Below are positions 41,399-50,734 of a stretch of 64,000 nt of DNA, one piece after another. The position numbers and the translations under genes were made by a program. Location: positions 1 to 64,000 of the IMG/VR virus record IMGVR_UViG_3300020462_000003, one strand, 5' to 3'. The notes under the pieces were generated by a model that was not told where the DNA came from, did no database searches, and worked only from the letters and a program-made list of their open reading frames with translations. This stretch comes from a virus. Position 1 is the first letter of the stretch; each line of letters begins with the position of its first letter.

Positions 41399-42568
41399 TT
41401 ACAGCTTGGCGGCGGTCTTGATCAGACCGATACGCTCCGGACGCAGGACCATGAAGCCGTAGTACCACTTGATCGACATGAAGCCGGTCTCGCCGTACGG
41501 GTCGTTGCGGTCAGCGGTCTGCTCACCTGGCTTCTTGTGGTAGATCTTGAACTTCACGGTTTTGCCATCAGTCTGGAAACCGATGGTGGTGAAGGACTCG
41601 CTACCGATAACCAGCATCGGGAACACGTCGAACTTGTCGCCCGTGGTGTAGTGAGCAGCATCACCCGCAGCAGCTGCACCCGCACCCGCCCACTTCAGCA
41701 TTTCCGGAACCACGACGATGCGGAACTGATCGATGGTGCCAATCTCGCCAGTCAGGGTCTGGCCACCAGCGGCGTACTTCTCGATGGAGATGAAGGCCGG
41801 AGCGTTGTGCAGATCCTTCATGCCTTTCAGCGTCGGGATCAGTTCGGAACCGCAGTACAGAACACGGGCACCTTGGATGGTCGCGGTATCAACCATACGA
41901 GTACCGGTGATCATCTTGGTGTGCTTCGGCGTACGGTTGTTGTCCAGGTCAATGGACAGACGCATCAGGTCGCCGTAAGAGACCAGATCAGCCGCATCGA
42001 CTTCCACGTCCTGAGTGGCGTTACCGGCGTAGCGAATCACACCCGCCGAGTTCAGGAGGTCGATCTGGAGAGCGTCCTCGTTGATCTCGTTGGCACCGTT
42101 GATCATCTCGCGGTTGATGTGCTGCATCAGCTCAGCATCGGTGTCGAAGTCCAGGGATTCCTGGGTGTACTCGTCGAAGAAGCCGAACTTCTCGAACGTG
42201 CCTTCGAGTTCCTTACGCTTGAAGCCAACACGGTTCACGCGACCACCGGTCTCGGAGAGAGCGGGTAGTTTCGCGGTGATGGTGCCCACGTCCTTGCTGG
42301 AGCCATACAGGTTACCGTTGGCGATGACCACACCAGCAGCATCGATGCCCTGGTCGTTGATGTTCGCGTCATCGAGCAGCGGCAGGTAGTGATAACGCTT
42401 GATCTTCTTACCCATGTTCTTGGGCATCGAAGTGGTATCAGCCAGCTGACTGAAGTACTGCTCTTTACGAGCTTCGATCAGCGCCTGCTTGATGTAGTGG
42501 AACGTGTTGAACTGGTTGCCCATCGTCGATGGAGTACCGCCAGCTGGATCGTTGTATTGCATACCCAT
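41399..42568 (-). CDS. major capsid protein, N4 gp56-like
   Basis: The 389-residue protein is the expected length and position for the HK97-fold MCP of N4-like phages. Visible features include the helical N-terminus with YIKQALIEARKEQYFSQLAD, a YHYLPLLDDANINDQGI loop, KRKELEGTFEKFGFFDEYT and a C-terminal TGFMSIKWYYGFMVLRPERI strand pair. It forms the icosahedral head. It is flanked by the scaffold-like gene upstream and a strong terminator downstream, fitting high late expression. Confidence 0.88.
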   Translation of the reverse strand: MGMQYNDPAGGTPSTMGNQFNTFHYIKQALIEARKEQYFSQLADTTSMPKNMGKKIKRYHYLPLLDDANINDQGIDAAGVVIANGNLYGSSKDVGTITAKLPALSETGGRVNRVGFKRKELEGTFEKFGFFDEYTQESLDFDTDAELMQHINREMINGANEINEDALQIDLLNSAGVIRYAGNATQDVEVDAADLVSYGDLMRLSIDLDNNRTPKHTKMITGTRMVDTATIQGARVLYCGSELIPTLKGMKDLHNAPAFISIEKYAAGGQTLTGEIGTIDQFRIVVVPEMLKWAGAGAAAAGDAAHYTTGDKFDVFPMLVIGSESFTTIGFQTDGKTVKFKIYHKKPGEQTADRNDPYGETGFMSIKWYYGFMVLRPERIGLIKTAAKL

Positions 42569-42583
42569 GAGAACACCTCGTCG

Positions 42584-43747
42584 TTACATGTATTTGGGAT
42601 TACCCAACTTGCTGAACTCTTCATCGCTCAGAGCCAGAGGATTGAACTCAGGCTGCTTGGCGACTGGAGCCGCAGGTTTTGGTGGGCTGGCAGCTCGCTT
42701 CTTGTCACGTAGGTCGGGTTCGGGAGCAACCACCGGTACAGGGACGGGTTCCTTAACGGGTACGGGTTCAGCCGGTACTTGTTGTTTGAACAAGTTGGCG
42801 AATCCATTACGCGCCTGGATAGCGTCACCGACTTGGCGATAAGCCTCGATATCCGACACACCATTCAAGCGTCCAAACATGCGTTCACGTTCGATCTCGC
42901 TACTGATCAGGTCATATACGCCACTGGCCATGTGGTCGTTAATCACTTTCAGAAGTTGGGGATTGTTCGCAACCACTTGTTTACTGGCAGCATCCCACTT
43001 GTTGCTAACGACGCTGACGGTCTTGGAGTACACCGGTGTGTCCTGGATTTCTTCCAGCACCGCGTCCAAATCCATCTCACGTTCATCGACAGTGTAAGTA
43101 TTGGGTGCGTACTCATTCGCTTTTTCTACGTCTACATCCAGTGGATCAATACCACTGTCCTTGAGCAACTTCCCGATTGCGGCTGGGTTCTTTTTATCCA
43201 GATCAATCAGGAAGCCAAGTTTCTCTTCACTCAGGAGGTTATTGTTCTCCAGAAGTTTAAGCAATTTCAAATTCGGTTTCAGAGCAGCCATTTTCTTATT
43301 GTAATTGGCGCCCATCTGCATAAGAGCAACTGCATCGTCGACATTATCGACAACCATCTCTTTTCCGTTCGCCTTGAATGGCGCGAATAGTTTATCGACG
43401 ATTGCTTTGTGATCGACCGGTTGTACCGGTTCATCTGCTGCCGGTTTGTCCTTGGACTCTTCTGTAGGTGCAGCTGGGACTTCTGGTTCCTTGCCGCTGA
43501 CCGGCTCTTCTTCGTCGGTCGTGGTGTCCGGTTCTGGCTTGGGGTCTTGTTCAGTGCCCTGGTCATCTTCGTCTTCCTCGGTAACAGGTGCAGCTGCCGG
43601 ATCAACTACCGGGGCCTGAGGCTCAACAACAGCATTCAGATCCAGCTTGGCAAACTCCTCGTCACTCATATCGAGCACGTCGGAGTTCAGCTCTTCTTCC
43701 TGTTCCTGGTCGAGATCCAGGTCTTCTACATTGTCAGCAAGGCTCAT
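42584..43747 (-). CDS. scaffold-like protein, N4 gp57-like
   Basis: The 387-residue, highly acidic, Pro/Glu/Asp-rich N-terminal third (for example EDLDLDQEQEEELNSDVLD) is followed by a helical domain (KMAALKPNLKLLKLLENNNLL) and a proline-rich segment before a conserved-looking FNPLALSDEEFSKLG end. Position directly before the MCP and the acidic, coiled composition indicate a scaffolding protein. A DMSDEEFAKL motif near the N-terminus repeats as LSDEEFSKLG at the C-terminus, an internal duplication worth noting. Confidence 0.75.
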   Translation of the reverse strand: MSLADNVEDLDLDQEQEEELNSDVLDMSDEEFAKLDLNAVVEPQAPVVDPAAAPVTEEDEDDQGTEQDPKPEPDTTTDEEEPVSGKEPEVPAAPTEESKDKPAADEPVQPVDHKAIVDKLFAPFKANGKEMVVDNVDDAVALMQMGANYNKKMAALKPNLKLLKLLENNNLLSEEKLGFLIDLDKKNPAAIGKLLKDSGIDPLDVDVEKANEYAPNTYTVDEREMDLDAVLEEIQDTPVYSKTVSVVSNKWDAASKQVVANNPQLLKVINDHMASGVYDLISSEIERERMFGRLNGVSDIEAYRQVGDAIQARNGFANLFKQQVPAEPVPVKEPVPVPVVAPEPDLRDKKRAASPPKPAAPVAKQPEFNPLALSDEEFSKLGNPKYM

Positions 43748-44088
43748 TATTCAAGCTCCTCTTGAGCAAGTTCAGCGCGGAACTCTTCATCCGCTGCGAG
43801 TTGTTTGGTGGCTTGTTCGCAGAGGTGTTCCTGCACACGCAAGTAATCACTCAATCCGGAGATGGCATCCATCTGTTTGATGATGGAGGCTTGGCTCTCG
43901 GCAGACTGCATGTTCGGGTCTGCCCGTAGATGGACAAGACGGACAGCTTCGCGCTCGAAGTAGCCTTTAAGGATTACTTCCTTGAAGTCCTTGTTAACCA
44001 ACAGTCGAGCCAGTGCTTTACCCTGCTCAATTGTTTTACGGTTTGAACTGATGGCTGCGTCGAGTTGTTCAATGTGACCTTGGGACAT
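43747..44088 (-). CDS. small head-gene protein, N4 gp58-like by position
   Basis: The 113-residue helical, charged protein begins MSQGHIEQLDAAISSNRKT. I placed the start here, after AGAGAT, rather than 19 codons earlier. It contains ARLLVNKDFKEVILKGYFEREAVRL, a pattern common in small proteins between portal and scaffold genes of podophages. The last base overlaps the scaffold-like start. Function unknown. Confidence 0.7.
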   Translation of the reverse strand: MSQGHIEQLDAAISSNRKTIEQGKALARLLVNKDFKEVILKGYFEREAVRLVHLRADPNMQSAESQASIIKQMDAISGLSDYLRVQEHLCEQATKQLAADEEFRAELAQEELE

Positions 44089-44154
44089 ATCTCTACCAGT
44101 GCTGTAGTAGTTAATAGGGATTAAACGATGCGGAACATAATACAAATCAACTAG

Positions 44155-44177
44155 AAAGGCACCACAGGTGTGGTGCC
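44155..44177 (-). terminator. hairpin after the portal gene
   Basis: GGCACCAC and GTGGTGCC form a perfect 8-bp stem with a 4-nt loop (44158-44177). Only a short T-run follows on the minus strand, so termination may be partial. Confidence 0.65.
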
Positions 44178-44187
44178 CTATTAACTA

Positions 44188-46332
44188 CTAGTTAGTTGTC
44201 GGCTTCTTCTGCTGAGCTTTCATGTGGTTATCCACCACTTTCAACTGCATCTGTGCCCTGGCTTGTGCGCCCTGTTTCTGCAAGTCACGTTCCTGTTTCA
44301 CCCCAGACTCTTGTTCAACGAAGTCCAGGTTCTTCAGGTCAGCATCACTTTGAAGATGGGTGGCTTTAGCCCCTTCAGTTCCAACTTTGGCACCGGAGAG
44401 TTCTGCGTCAGCCTGCAACTTCATAGCCTTCGCCTGAAGTTCCATGACTTCCGCTTCCAACTTAGCCAGTTCCAGTTCCTGCATACGCTGAGCAATTGGA
44501 TCAGGCTCAGGCTGGTACTCCTCGATCTGCTTGGCCAGATCAGGCATCTTCCGCAGGCGAGCAATGTCGGCCAGGATCATGCGACTCATCGCAGGGTCCA
44601 TGTTGTTGCCCATGGTCTGCAGCATGAAGGCCAGTTCCTGTGCCTTGGCGTTGTCGTCTTCAGCCGTGGTGATGTTCAGACGCAGGTCGAAGTTACCGGC
44701 CAGGTCATCACGGCGAATCTCCACGAAGTCTTCTTCGGTGATCCGCACCACTTCCTGCTCCGAGAGCCATACCGCATTCATTGAGATGAACTTGCGGGCC
44801 ACCTTGACCATGCCTGCAGCCAGGCGACGAAGGATGGCCAGCTCACGCTTGGATGCAGCGTCCAATGCACCCCGGATACCAGCAGCCACTTCACCCAGAG
44901 AAGATCCAGAGATCCCTTGGTTGAATGCCTTCACACCGGTCAGTGATTCAGCCTCGAAGTTCTGCAGCTGCAGCATGAACTGAGCACTGGCGGGGATCTC
45001 CGGGAAGGTGTGCATGAACACGCCCTGGCGAGGATCGACGTTGGCATTGAACTCGTAGTCCTGGCCCTTCTCGTACTTGCGGCGGTTGGTTACATCGAGC
45101 ATGTCTTTGCGCATGCCGGTCTGACCATTAGCACCCTTACCGAGAATGTCGATCATGCCGCGAGTCACAGCACCGATGATCTTCTGGTTGTCTTCCAGCA
45201 GTGAACCATCTGGCTCACCGTAGATGCTCTTGCGCACCGGCAAGTAAGGGACCACAACGAAGGGAAGTTTCTGATCCGGGAAGGGGTTCTCTTCCATGCG
45301 GATAAGGGTGTCGCCTACCCAAGCCACCACAATAGGCCGCACAATCCCAGTACCATCAATATCCCAAAATCCCCAATATTCATAAACAACAAACTTCTTA
45401 CGGGGTTCGTCACTGAAGTTGAAATTCTTTGAATACTCGTTGGCCGTTGCATGGTCAGGTTCCCCCAAGATGGAATTTGAGGTGATATTGATCTGGTCCA
45501 GGTTCTTGTACCGATCCCCCTCCTTCTTCAACTGAGCCAGTGAAGATTCAAAGGAGTAGATAACAAAGCTGGCCTTGTCGATATCGCCCTGACACGTAGG
45601 GTCGATCATGACATTGCGGTAGTCGCAGACTTCCACAGTCGGATGGTTCTTGATCACCCGAGTCTTCTTGACTGGCTTGTGCCCCTTGACCACGGCTTCA
45701 ACAGGTCGGCCATGTTGTTGGTACAACTGATGCGCCTGCTTAATCTCCGGTTCAACTTCCTGCTCGTATTGTTCAGGACTTTGCTGAACCATCTGATCCA
45801 GGTGCTGCATCATCGGAGCAGCTTCATCGCTGAAGACGTACTCCACATCAGGAACGATGGCGGTGTACTCCTCTTCTTCAAAGCTCCAGCCGGTACGGAG
45901 TATAACGGTGCCTTCGTCCACTGCTGTTCGCACGAACTCGTCAATGAACGTCACCTTATCGATGCGCGTATTGAACTGGTTGTTCAGAATCAACTGGTTC
46001 TGTTGAGCCGCTTTCTTATCTTCCCAACTGACCGGACGCACACTGAATACATCGTCGGTACTGAGGAAAGGTTCGCTGAGTGCGGGATACCGCCACTCGG
46101 CTTGTTTACGAATGAGCTTGGGTACGATCTTGGAAGAACCTTCCGGCGTCTTGACCTGAGCCTTGCCGGTAACGTTCAAGTTATCCAGCCATTCACTGAT
46201 CTGAGAAGTCTTGCTGTCGTGGTAGCTCTTGGCTTCCTGATAGTCCTGCTTCAAATCAAGGATAGAAGGTTCTTTGGCCCACTTTGTGAGCTTCTTAACT
46301 GCGGCAGTTGCTGCCACCAAATTGTCGGCCAT
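44188..46332 (-). CDS. portal protein, N4 gp59-like
   Basis: The 714-residue protein is the right size and in the right place for the dodecameric portal at one head vertex. Recognisable regions are RKQAEWRYPALSEPFLS near 80, EVCDYRNVMIDPTCQGD near 230, FVVVPYLPVRKSIYGEPDG near 360 and a long helical, Glu/Ala/Gln-rich end (QELELAKLEAEVMELQAKAM). Start placed at 46332 (MADNLVAAT); a frame 12 codons longer exists. It is the first gene of the capsid block and is divergent from the dUTPase. Confidence 0.88.
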   Translation of the reverse strand: MADNLVAATAAVKKLTKWAKEPSILDLKQDYQEAKSYHDSKTSQISEWLDNLNVTGKAQVKTPEGSSKIVPKLIRKQAEWRYPALSEPFLSTDDVFSVRPVSWEDKKAAQQNQLILNNQFNTRIDKVTFIDEFVRTAVDEGTVILRTGWSFEEEEYTAIVPDVEYVFSDEAAPMMQHLDQMVQQSPEQYEQEVEPEIKQAHQLYQQHGRPVEAVVKGHKPVKKTRVIKNHPTVEVCDYRNVMIDPTCQGDIDKASFVIYSFESSLAQLKKEGDRYKNLDQINITSNSILGEPDHATANEYSKNFNFSDEPRKKFVVYEYWGFWDIDGTGIVRPIVVAWVGDTLIRMEENPFPDQKLPFVVVPYLPVRKSIYGEPDGSLLEDNQKIIGAVTRGMIDILGKGANGQTGMRKDMLDVTNRRKYEKGQDYEFNANVDPRQGVFMHTFPEIPASAQFMLQLQNFEAESLTGVKAFNQGISGSSLGEVAAGIRGALDAASKRELAILRRLAAGMVKVARKFISMNAVWLSEQEVVRITEEDFVEIRRDDLAGNFDLRLNITTAEDDNAKAQELAFMLQTMGNNMDPAMSRMILADIARLRKMPDLAKQIEEYQPEPDPIAQRMQELELAKLEAEVMELQAKAMKLQADAELSGAKVGTEGAKATHLQSDADLKNLDFVEQESGVKQERDLQKQGAQARAQMQLKVVDNHMKAQQKKPTTN

Positions 46333-46397
46333 ATCAAATCCCGAGGGTGGTAGATACAATGGCCGCATCTTAACAACAAACTACTGGAGTACCTGAA

Positions 46398-46823
46398 ATG
46401 AATATCCAACCCCTGCACCCCAAATTCAAAGTTCCAACCAAAGGAACTGAACAGGCGGGTGCTTATGATCTCTATATGCCTGAACCTGGTCACTGCGAGG
46501 GCGACAACTATGAAGTAAAGGTCAACCTGGGTTTCGCTGCCGAACTTCCAGCGGGGCATGTAGCCCTGCTACTTCCCCGTTCGGGTGTGGGCAGTAAGGT
46601 GGGACTGGAACTGAACAATACCTGTGGCGTAATCGATGCTGATTACCGAGGCCCTTGGTTTGCAACGCTGCGAACCAAAGACGGTAATTTTTATTCATGG
46701 AATGCAGGCGATCGTCTGCTGCAGATGCTGATCGTTCCGGTTGCACAAGTTGAATTCAATGTTGTGGACGATCTGTCCGAAACTTCCCGTGGCACTGGTG
46801 GCCTTGGCTCAACTGGTAAGTGA
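46398..46823 (+). CDS. dut: dUTPase
   Basis: The 141-residue trimeric dUTP pyrophosphatase prevents uracil incorporation and supplies dUMP for ThyX. Family motifs are visible in order: AGAYDLYMP (motif 1), LLLPRSGVGSKVGL (motif 2), NTCGVIDADYRG (motif 3), NAGDRLLQMLIVPV (motif 4) and RGTGGLGSTGK (motif 5). It sits in a short plus-strand island between the minus-strand portal and tail-tube genes. Confidence 0.95.
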   Translation: MNIQPLHPKFKVPTKGTEQAGAYDLYMPEPGHCEGDNYEVKVNLGFAAELPAGHVALLLPRSGVGSKVGLELNNTCGVIDADYRGPWFATLRTKDGNFYSWNAGDRLLQMLIVPVAQVEFNVVDDLSETSRGTGGLGSTGK

Positions 46824-46831
46824 GGTGTGCC

Positions 46832-47164
46832 ATGACGTGTGAACTCTTCCGTGTGGACTTCAAACGCAAGTTCCTCAAAGAGCGGACTACCCTTGGCAAG
46901 GATGCCCAGCCCTATGACCCACGGAAGTGTCCCGTCGTCAGCAACATCGTTGACCATGCGATGGTCATGTTGAGTGAGGCTCATGAGCAATACGCTGACC
47001 CACGGCGTGCTGTGTTCCTGGTGGCCGATCCGCTGCATAACTTCAGTGCTGCCATGTTCGACACGGAGTTCTTGAGCACCACTGACGCCATCGAAAGTTT
47101 GGAAGCCACCCTCAACAAACTGTACGCCCTGCGTGAACACGAAGAGCAAGGAGAACCCGCATGA
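46832..47164 (+). CDS. hypothetical protein
   Basis: The 110-residue protein of unknown function starts MTCELFRVDFKRKFLKE and is helical, with DAIESLEATLNKLYALREHEEQ at the end. The ATG at 46832 follows GAGG; a GTG at 46820 overlapping the dut stop is possible. Its end overlaps the next gene (ATGA), so the three plus-strand genes form one operon. Confidence 0.65.
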   Translation: MTCELFRVDFKRKFLKERTTLGKDAQPYDPRKCPVVSNIVDHAMVMLSEAHEQYADPRRAVFLVADPLHNFSAAMFDTEFLSTTDAIESLEATLNKLYALREHEEQGEPA

Positions 47165-47523
47165 AGTTCCGCAAAAAGCCTGTGGCAATTGAAGCGTCCC
47201 AGTGGTTCAAGAACGGCGACCACCCTCTTGACTACAGCCGCACACATGACGGACTGGAGAATGGGGAGCTTCGTCAGTTCCTTCCAGAAGAACGCAAGGC
47301 CAACGAGTGGGAAGGCGACATCGTTCGCTATTTCCGCTCACCGGAACTGCCTGGCAAACACGCATGCCAGCACTGCGGAAAGACAATGCACGAGCATGGT
47401 TGGATTGACACGCTTGAAGGGGGGCACATCGTCTGCCCAGGTGACTGGATCATCACTGGTGTGCAGGGGGAACTCTATCCCTGCAAGCCTGGTATCTTCG
47501 CAGCTACCTACGAAGCAGTGTGA
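47161..47523 (+). CDS. conserved phage protein with PGDWIITG motif
   Basis: This 120-residue member of a phage family of unknown function recurs widely. It starts MKFRKKPVAIEASQW and ends with the characteristic CPGDWIITGVQGELYPCKP and IFAATYEAV. The inserted CQHCGKTMHEHGWIDTLEGGHIVC part places cysteine and histidine residues like a small zinc site. A terminator follows. Confidence 0.8.
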   Translation: MKFRKKPVAIEASQWFKNGDHPLDYSRTHDGLENGELRQFLPEERKANEWEGDIVRYFRSPELPGKHACQHCGKTMHEHGWIDTLEGGHIVCPGDWIITGVQGELYPCKPGIFAATYEAV

Positions 47524-47529
47524 CAGAAC

Positions 47530-47557
47530 AAGGCCCCAATCAAGGGGCCTTTTCTTT
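47530..47557. terminator. bidirectional terminator between the dut operon and tail tube gene
   Basis: AAGGCCCC and GGGGCCTT pair (47530-47551) with T-rich sequence on the plus strand. It separates the convergent plus-strand dut operon and minus-strand gp67-like gene. Confidence 0.88.
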
Positions 47558-48282
47558 TACACCCAGCCGTTACGGTTGAACCGTGTGTTCCCTTCTCCCA
47601 CATCCAGGCGATGACCCTGGTTGTCCAGCAGCTGACAGGCTGCCTCGAATTTCGCCGCGTAGTTGTTCCCCTCATGGAAATTACCACCGGCACCGATCGG
47701 GTTCATCACCCGGCTGGCCACGTAGAACAGCAACGCCTCCAGGTGGCTGTATGGCAGATCCACCTCGATCTCTGCCGGGTCGAACGAGTTGTCCTCCCGG
47801 ATAAGCTGAGGGTGATTGGCCCGATACACCACATCCACCGTGTCACCTTTCAACAGCTCCGGCAGCACCAACGTGTTCATGCTGACGGTGCGCACGTTGA
47901 GCGGGTGGCCATACCCCAGGTCACCAGCATTGAGCGCCAGCTCCTGGCCCGTGGCATCGAAGACGCGCTCGATCTTGAGCAGGTCATCCTCGAACGGCTG
48001 CAGCATGGAGTCATGGATGTACTTCTCCACGCCCCACGATTCCATGTTGCTCACAGCATGCTTTCTGCTGACGGTGTACGTCCGCAGTCCTGGCACCAGG
48101 TGCAGGGTGACTCGCCCTTCCTTGAGCAGGAAGCGCTTGTGCAGTTCGGTCAGCCCAAGGTTCACATGGGTCAGGATCTCGTTCTGGTTGTCCTTGGTGA
48201 TGCCCTGCTCCTCAGCACCGCCGATATGGAGCTGGCGTAGCTCGCCGTAGGTCAGGGCCTGGAATACTTCAGTTAATTTCAT
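47557..48282 (-). CDS. tail tube / connector protein, N4 gp67-like
   Basis: The 241-residue protein resembles head-tail connector (gp6-like) proteins: helical N-terminus LTEVFQALTYGELRQLHIGG, a loop with HLVPGLRTYTV, then a beta segment VRTVSMNTLVLPELLKGD and the DLPYSHLEALLFYVASRVMNPIG helix. In N4 the equivalent sits beside the terminase and forms the tail tube. It starts nine bases after the terminase stop. Confidence 0.82.
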   Translation of the reverse strand: MKLTEVFQALTYGELRQLHIGGAEEQGITKDNQNEILTHVNLGLTELHKRFLLKEGRVTLHLVPGLRTYTVSRKHAVSNMESWGVEKYIHDSMLQPFEDDLLKIERVFDATGQELALNAGDLGYGHPLNVRTVSMNTLVLPELLKGDTVDVVYRANHPQLIREDNSFDPAEIEVDLPYSHLEALLFYVASRVMNPIGAGGNFHEGNNYAAKFEAACQLLDNQGHRLDVGEGNTRFNRNGWV

Positions 48283-48291
48283 AGGGGTTCC

Positions 48292-49962
48292 TCAGACAAT
48301 GTAGGACGACATGCGGTCGCAGGTTTCATCTTCTTCGTCGCCTTCCCACATACCGGTGCCCTCGTTCTGGTGCAGCCCGGCCTCCTCCGAAGGCTTCCAG
48401 GCATGCAGCGAAGCCAGCATGGAGATGGTGTCAATGAAGTCGTCGTGCTTGCTCTTGAAGCCGCCAGGGGTCGCCAGCTCCAGTTCGTTAATGGCTTCCA
48501 CCATCTCGGCACTGCGCTTCTTCTCGATGGGGAAGAAGATCTTCCGCGCCTTGAACAACGGCACCACGGTGTTGAAGCGAACCAGCTTGTTGGTATTCGG
48601 ACGGATACCTGGCTTGGAGTCGTTGCCCTCTGAAGCCAGCGAGAAGTAGATGTTGCGGTTCAACATCTCGCCCTGAATCCAGGAGACGAAGCCCTGCTGC
48701 TGACCCGAGACCTCGATACCTACCTGCTGTGGTCGGTACTGCTGTGCCAGCCGGAACAGGTCATCCACGTTCTTGGACATATCCTGCCGCTTGCAGATGC
48801 CGTCTACCCACAGCCAGTCACCGGCATTGTTGTAGGCCCAGACACTGATCACGCTGTAGTCGGACTTCTGCTTCTCACTGGTGGCAAAGTCGGTGGTGAT
48901 ATAGAAGTTGAACCGGCCCCGGTTACGCAGGACAGCATCGACCTTGTACCAACCAATGTCATGGTCCTGGATCAGCCGGTCTTCGTCCGACATGATCCGC
49001 AGCATCAGTTCCTGGTTGAAGGTGTCGACCTTGCCCAGCTTGACCGCATCATCGTACTGCTTCTTCACATAGTCGTAGGTGAAGCGATCGGGCCAGCTGC
49101 CCCGGAACTCCTCCCGGCTGCAGGGGAACTGCTCGCACACCGGGAACACGTTGACCGCCCACGCTCCCGACTCCACGGCCTTGTACAGAGGGTCCTTCGC
49201 GTTGAAGGGTGTACCTGACCAGACAATGATGTTCTTGGTTGGATGCAGGGCGTAGTTGACCGCCTTGTATACCGTGTCCTCTACCGCAGAGATCACGGTG
49301 GCCGAGCGGGCGTCTTCGTCCGAGATCAAGTCATCGAGCACCGCCAGCTGTGGCCGCTTGCCCATCTCCTTGGCACCACGGACGCCGGTCTTGGCACCGT
49401 AGCCTTTGACGATGAAGATCTTGCCGTCAGCGTTGCGGAACTCCCAGCGGATATCGGTGAAGCGGATCTCAGGTACGTACTGCTTCAGGAACTCGGAGTT
49501 ATCCCAACGGAACTCCAGGTTCTTACGCATGTTCTTCACGCCGTTCTCAATTGAGTCCGACACATACAAGGCCAGGTCCACCCGCCCGAAGTTGGGCAGC
49601 TCACCGTAGGTGGCGATGTACAGGAACAGGTACTCGCCCATCACAGTGGTCTTGGCGATACCCCGGTGACACAGGTTGATCACCCGACGCCCACCCTCGG
49701 TGAGGGTATCGAGCATCTTGTAATGCACCAGGGGCGTTTTGTTCTCCTCGCCCTGCGCCCCGTTCACCAGCTTGATGAAGGTGACGAACTCCAGAGCAAA
49801 GTCACTCGGCACATAGCTCGGGTCGACCGTGTAGTCAGTGGCAGCCAGGTACTGCTCCACCTTCCACGGTGCCAACGCCTCGGCAACAGGGTCAGCAGCC
49901 AACGCACCCGTCACGCCCATGGCCATCCCGGCTATCGCCGAAGCCAGCTTGGTCATGGTCAT
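48292..49962 (-). CDS. terL: terminase large subunit, N4 gp68-like
   Basis: The 556-residue packaging motor has an ATPase with a Walker A-like CHRGIAKTT (about residues 98-106), Walker B LAVLDDLISDEDA and a nuclease domain with ITTDFATSEKQKSDYSV, an IEVSGQ acidic site and a final KHDDFIDTISML. It should cleave and pump DNA into proheads through the portal. The first 30 residues are hydrophobic and end in GALAADP, like a signal peptide, which is odd for a cytoplasmic terminase. The start overlaps a 28-codon gene. Confidence 0.9.
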   Translation of the reverse strand: MTMTKLASAIAGMAMGVTGALAADPVAEALAPWKVEQYLAATDYTVDPSYVPSDFALEFVTFIKLVNGAQGEENKTPLVHYKMLDTLTEGGRRVINLCHRGIAKTTVMGEYLFLYIATYGELPNFGRVDLALYVSDSIENGVKNMRKNLEFRWDNSEFLKQYVPEIRFTDIRWEFRNADGKIFIVKGYGAKTGVRGAKEMGKRPQLAVLDDLISDEDARSATVISAVEDTVYKAVNYALHPTKNIIVWSGTPFNAKDPLYKAVESGAWAVNVFPVCEQFPCSREEFRGSWPDRFTYDYVKKQYDDAVKLGKVDTFNQELMLRIMSDEDRLIQDHDIGWYKVDAVLRNRGRFNFYITTDFATSEKQKSDYSVISVWAYNNAGDWLWVDGICKRQDMSKNVDDLFRLAQQYRPQQVGIEVSGQQQGFVSWIQGEMLNRNIYFSLASEGNDSKPGIRPNTNKLVRFNTVVPLFKARKIFFPIEKKRSAEMVEAINELELATPGGFKSKHDDFIDTISMLASLHAWKPSEEAGLHQNEGTGMWEGDEEDETCDRMSSYIV

Positions 49963-50045
49963 AGGCCGATCTCCGATTCAAGCCTGCCTACCACCCATGC
50001 CAGGGCAAATGCGCCAATAACAACCAGAGAAAACCAGGCACTCAT
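49959..50045 (-). CDS. 28-residue membrane peptide
   Basis: A tiny frame, MSAWFSLVVIGAFALAWVVG plus a polar end, links two packaging genes. Its ATG overlaps the gp69-like stop and its TGA overlaps the terminase ATG, an exact chain of coupled starts. It is almost a single transmembrane helix. Because the overlaps are precise, I think it is translated, whether for function or only to couple terminase to gp69. Confidence 0.55.
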   Translation of the reverse strand: MSAWFSLVVIGAFALAWVVGRLESEIGL

Positions 50046-50734
50046 TGCAGGCGCTCCCCTTCAACGTCGATCACCAGCTTGCTGTGCGCCACCTCCTGGG
50101 CATTCATGGCCCCAGCCTCCAGCATCAGCCGCTGCTGGCGAGCGAGAGCCAGGGTGGTCTCACGCAGAGCCTGGATGGAGCTGTCCTCCTTCACGTTCAC
50201 GTCCAGCTCGACCTTCTGGGTCTCCGGCATCTTCAGGTGCGTGAGCAGGGAGTTGGCCGCATCACAACGCACCTTCTCGCTATTGGCACTCACCATCAGC
50301 TCGGCCTGCACATTCAACGCCTTCTGGTACAGGTCCTGGTTCAACACGTAATGCGGAACCAGGGTTTGCTCGAAGATCAGGTTGACCAACTTGGACTTGT
50401 TGTACGCCGAGACATAACTGGCTATGTCCTTGGCAGTCACACCCTGATTGATAAAGCCCTGGTACTTGGACGGGAAGGTCTTCATGTACGCATCGATGTT
50501 GGAACAACCCAACAGCTTGTGACTGACGTACTTCACTGCATCGATGTAGTTGGAGATCTTGAACCGACCGTCCGCCATCACCTTGGTGTAACTCAGCAAG
50601 TTATCCCGGTACTGCTCGTACATCTCAGGATCAGCCAGTGTCTTGTTGACGGCATCAATCAAGTCCTGGCTTACCGACTTCTTCACCTTGTCAGGCAAAG
50701 CTCGCTGGAATTGTTCAAGAGTAAGTGCGGACAT
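50042..50734 (-). CDS. late protein, N4 gp69-like, possible small terminase
   Basis: The 230-residue helical protein begins MSALTLEQFQRALPDKVKKS (start at 50734; the longest frame adds 20 doubtful residues) and contains LLGCSNIDAYMKTFPSKYQGF, ASYVSAYNKSKLVNLIFEQ and an acidic LDVNVKEDSSIQALRE end. In N4 this gene is the last at the right end of the genome, next to terL. A small-terminase or DNA-recognition role is inferred only from position. Confidence 0.7.
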   Translation of the reverse strand: MSALTLEQFQRALPDKVKKSVSQDLIDAVNKTLADPEMYEQYRDNLLSYTKVMADGRFKISNYIDAVKYVSHKLLGCSNIDAYMKTFPSKYQGFINQGVTAKDIASYVSAYNKSKLVNLIFEQTLVPHYVLNQDLYQKALNVQAELMVSANSEKVRCDAANSLLTHLKMPETQKVELDVNVKEDSSIQALRETTLALARQQRLMLEAGAMNAQEVAHSKLVIDVEGERLQ

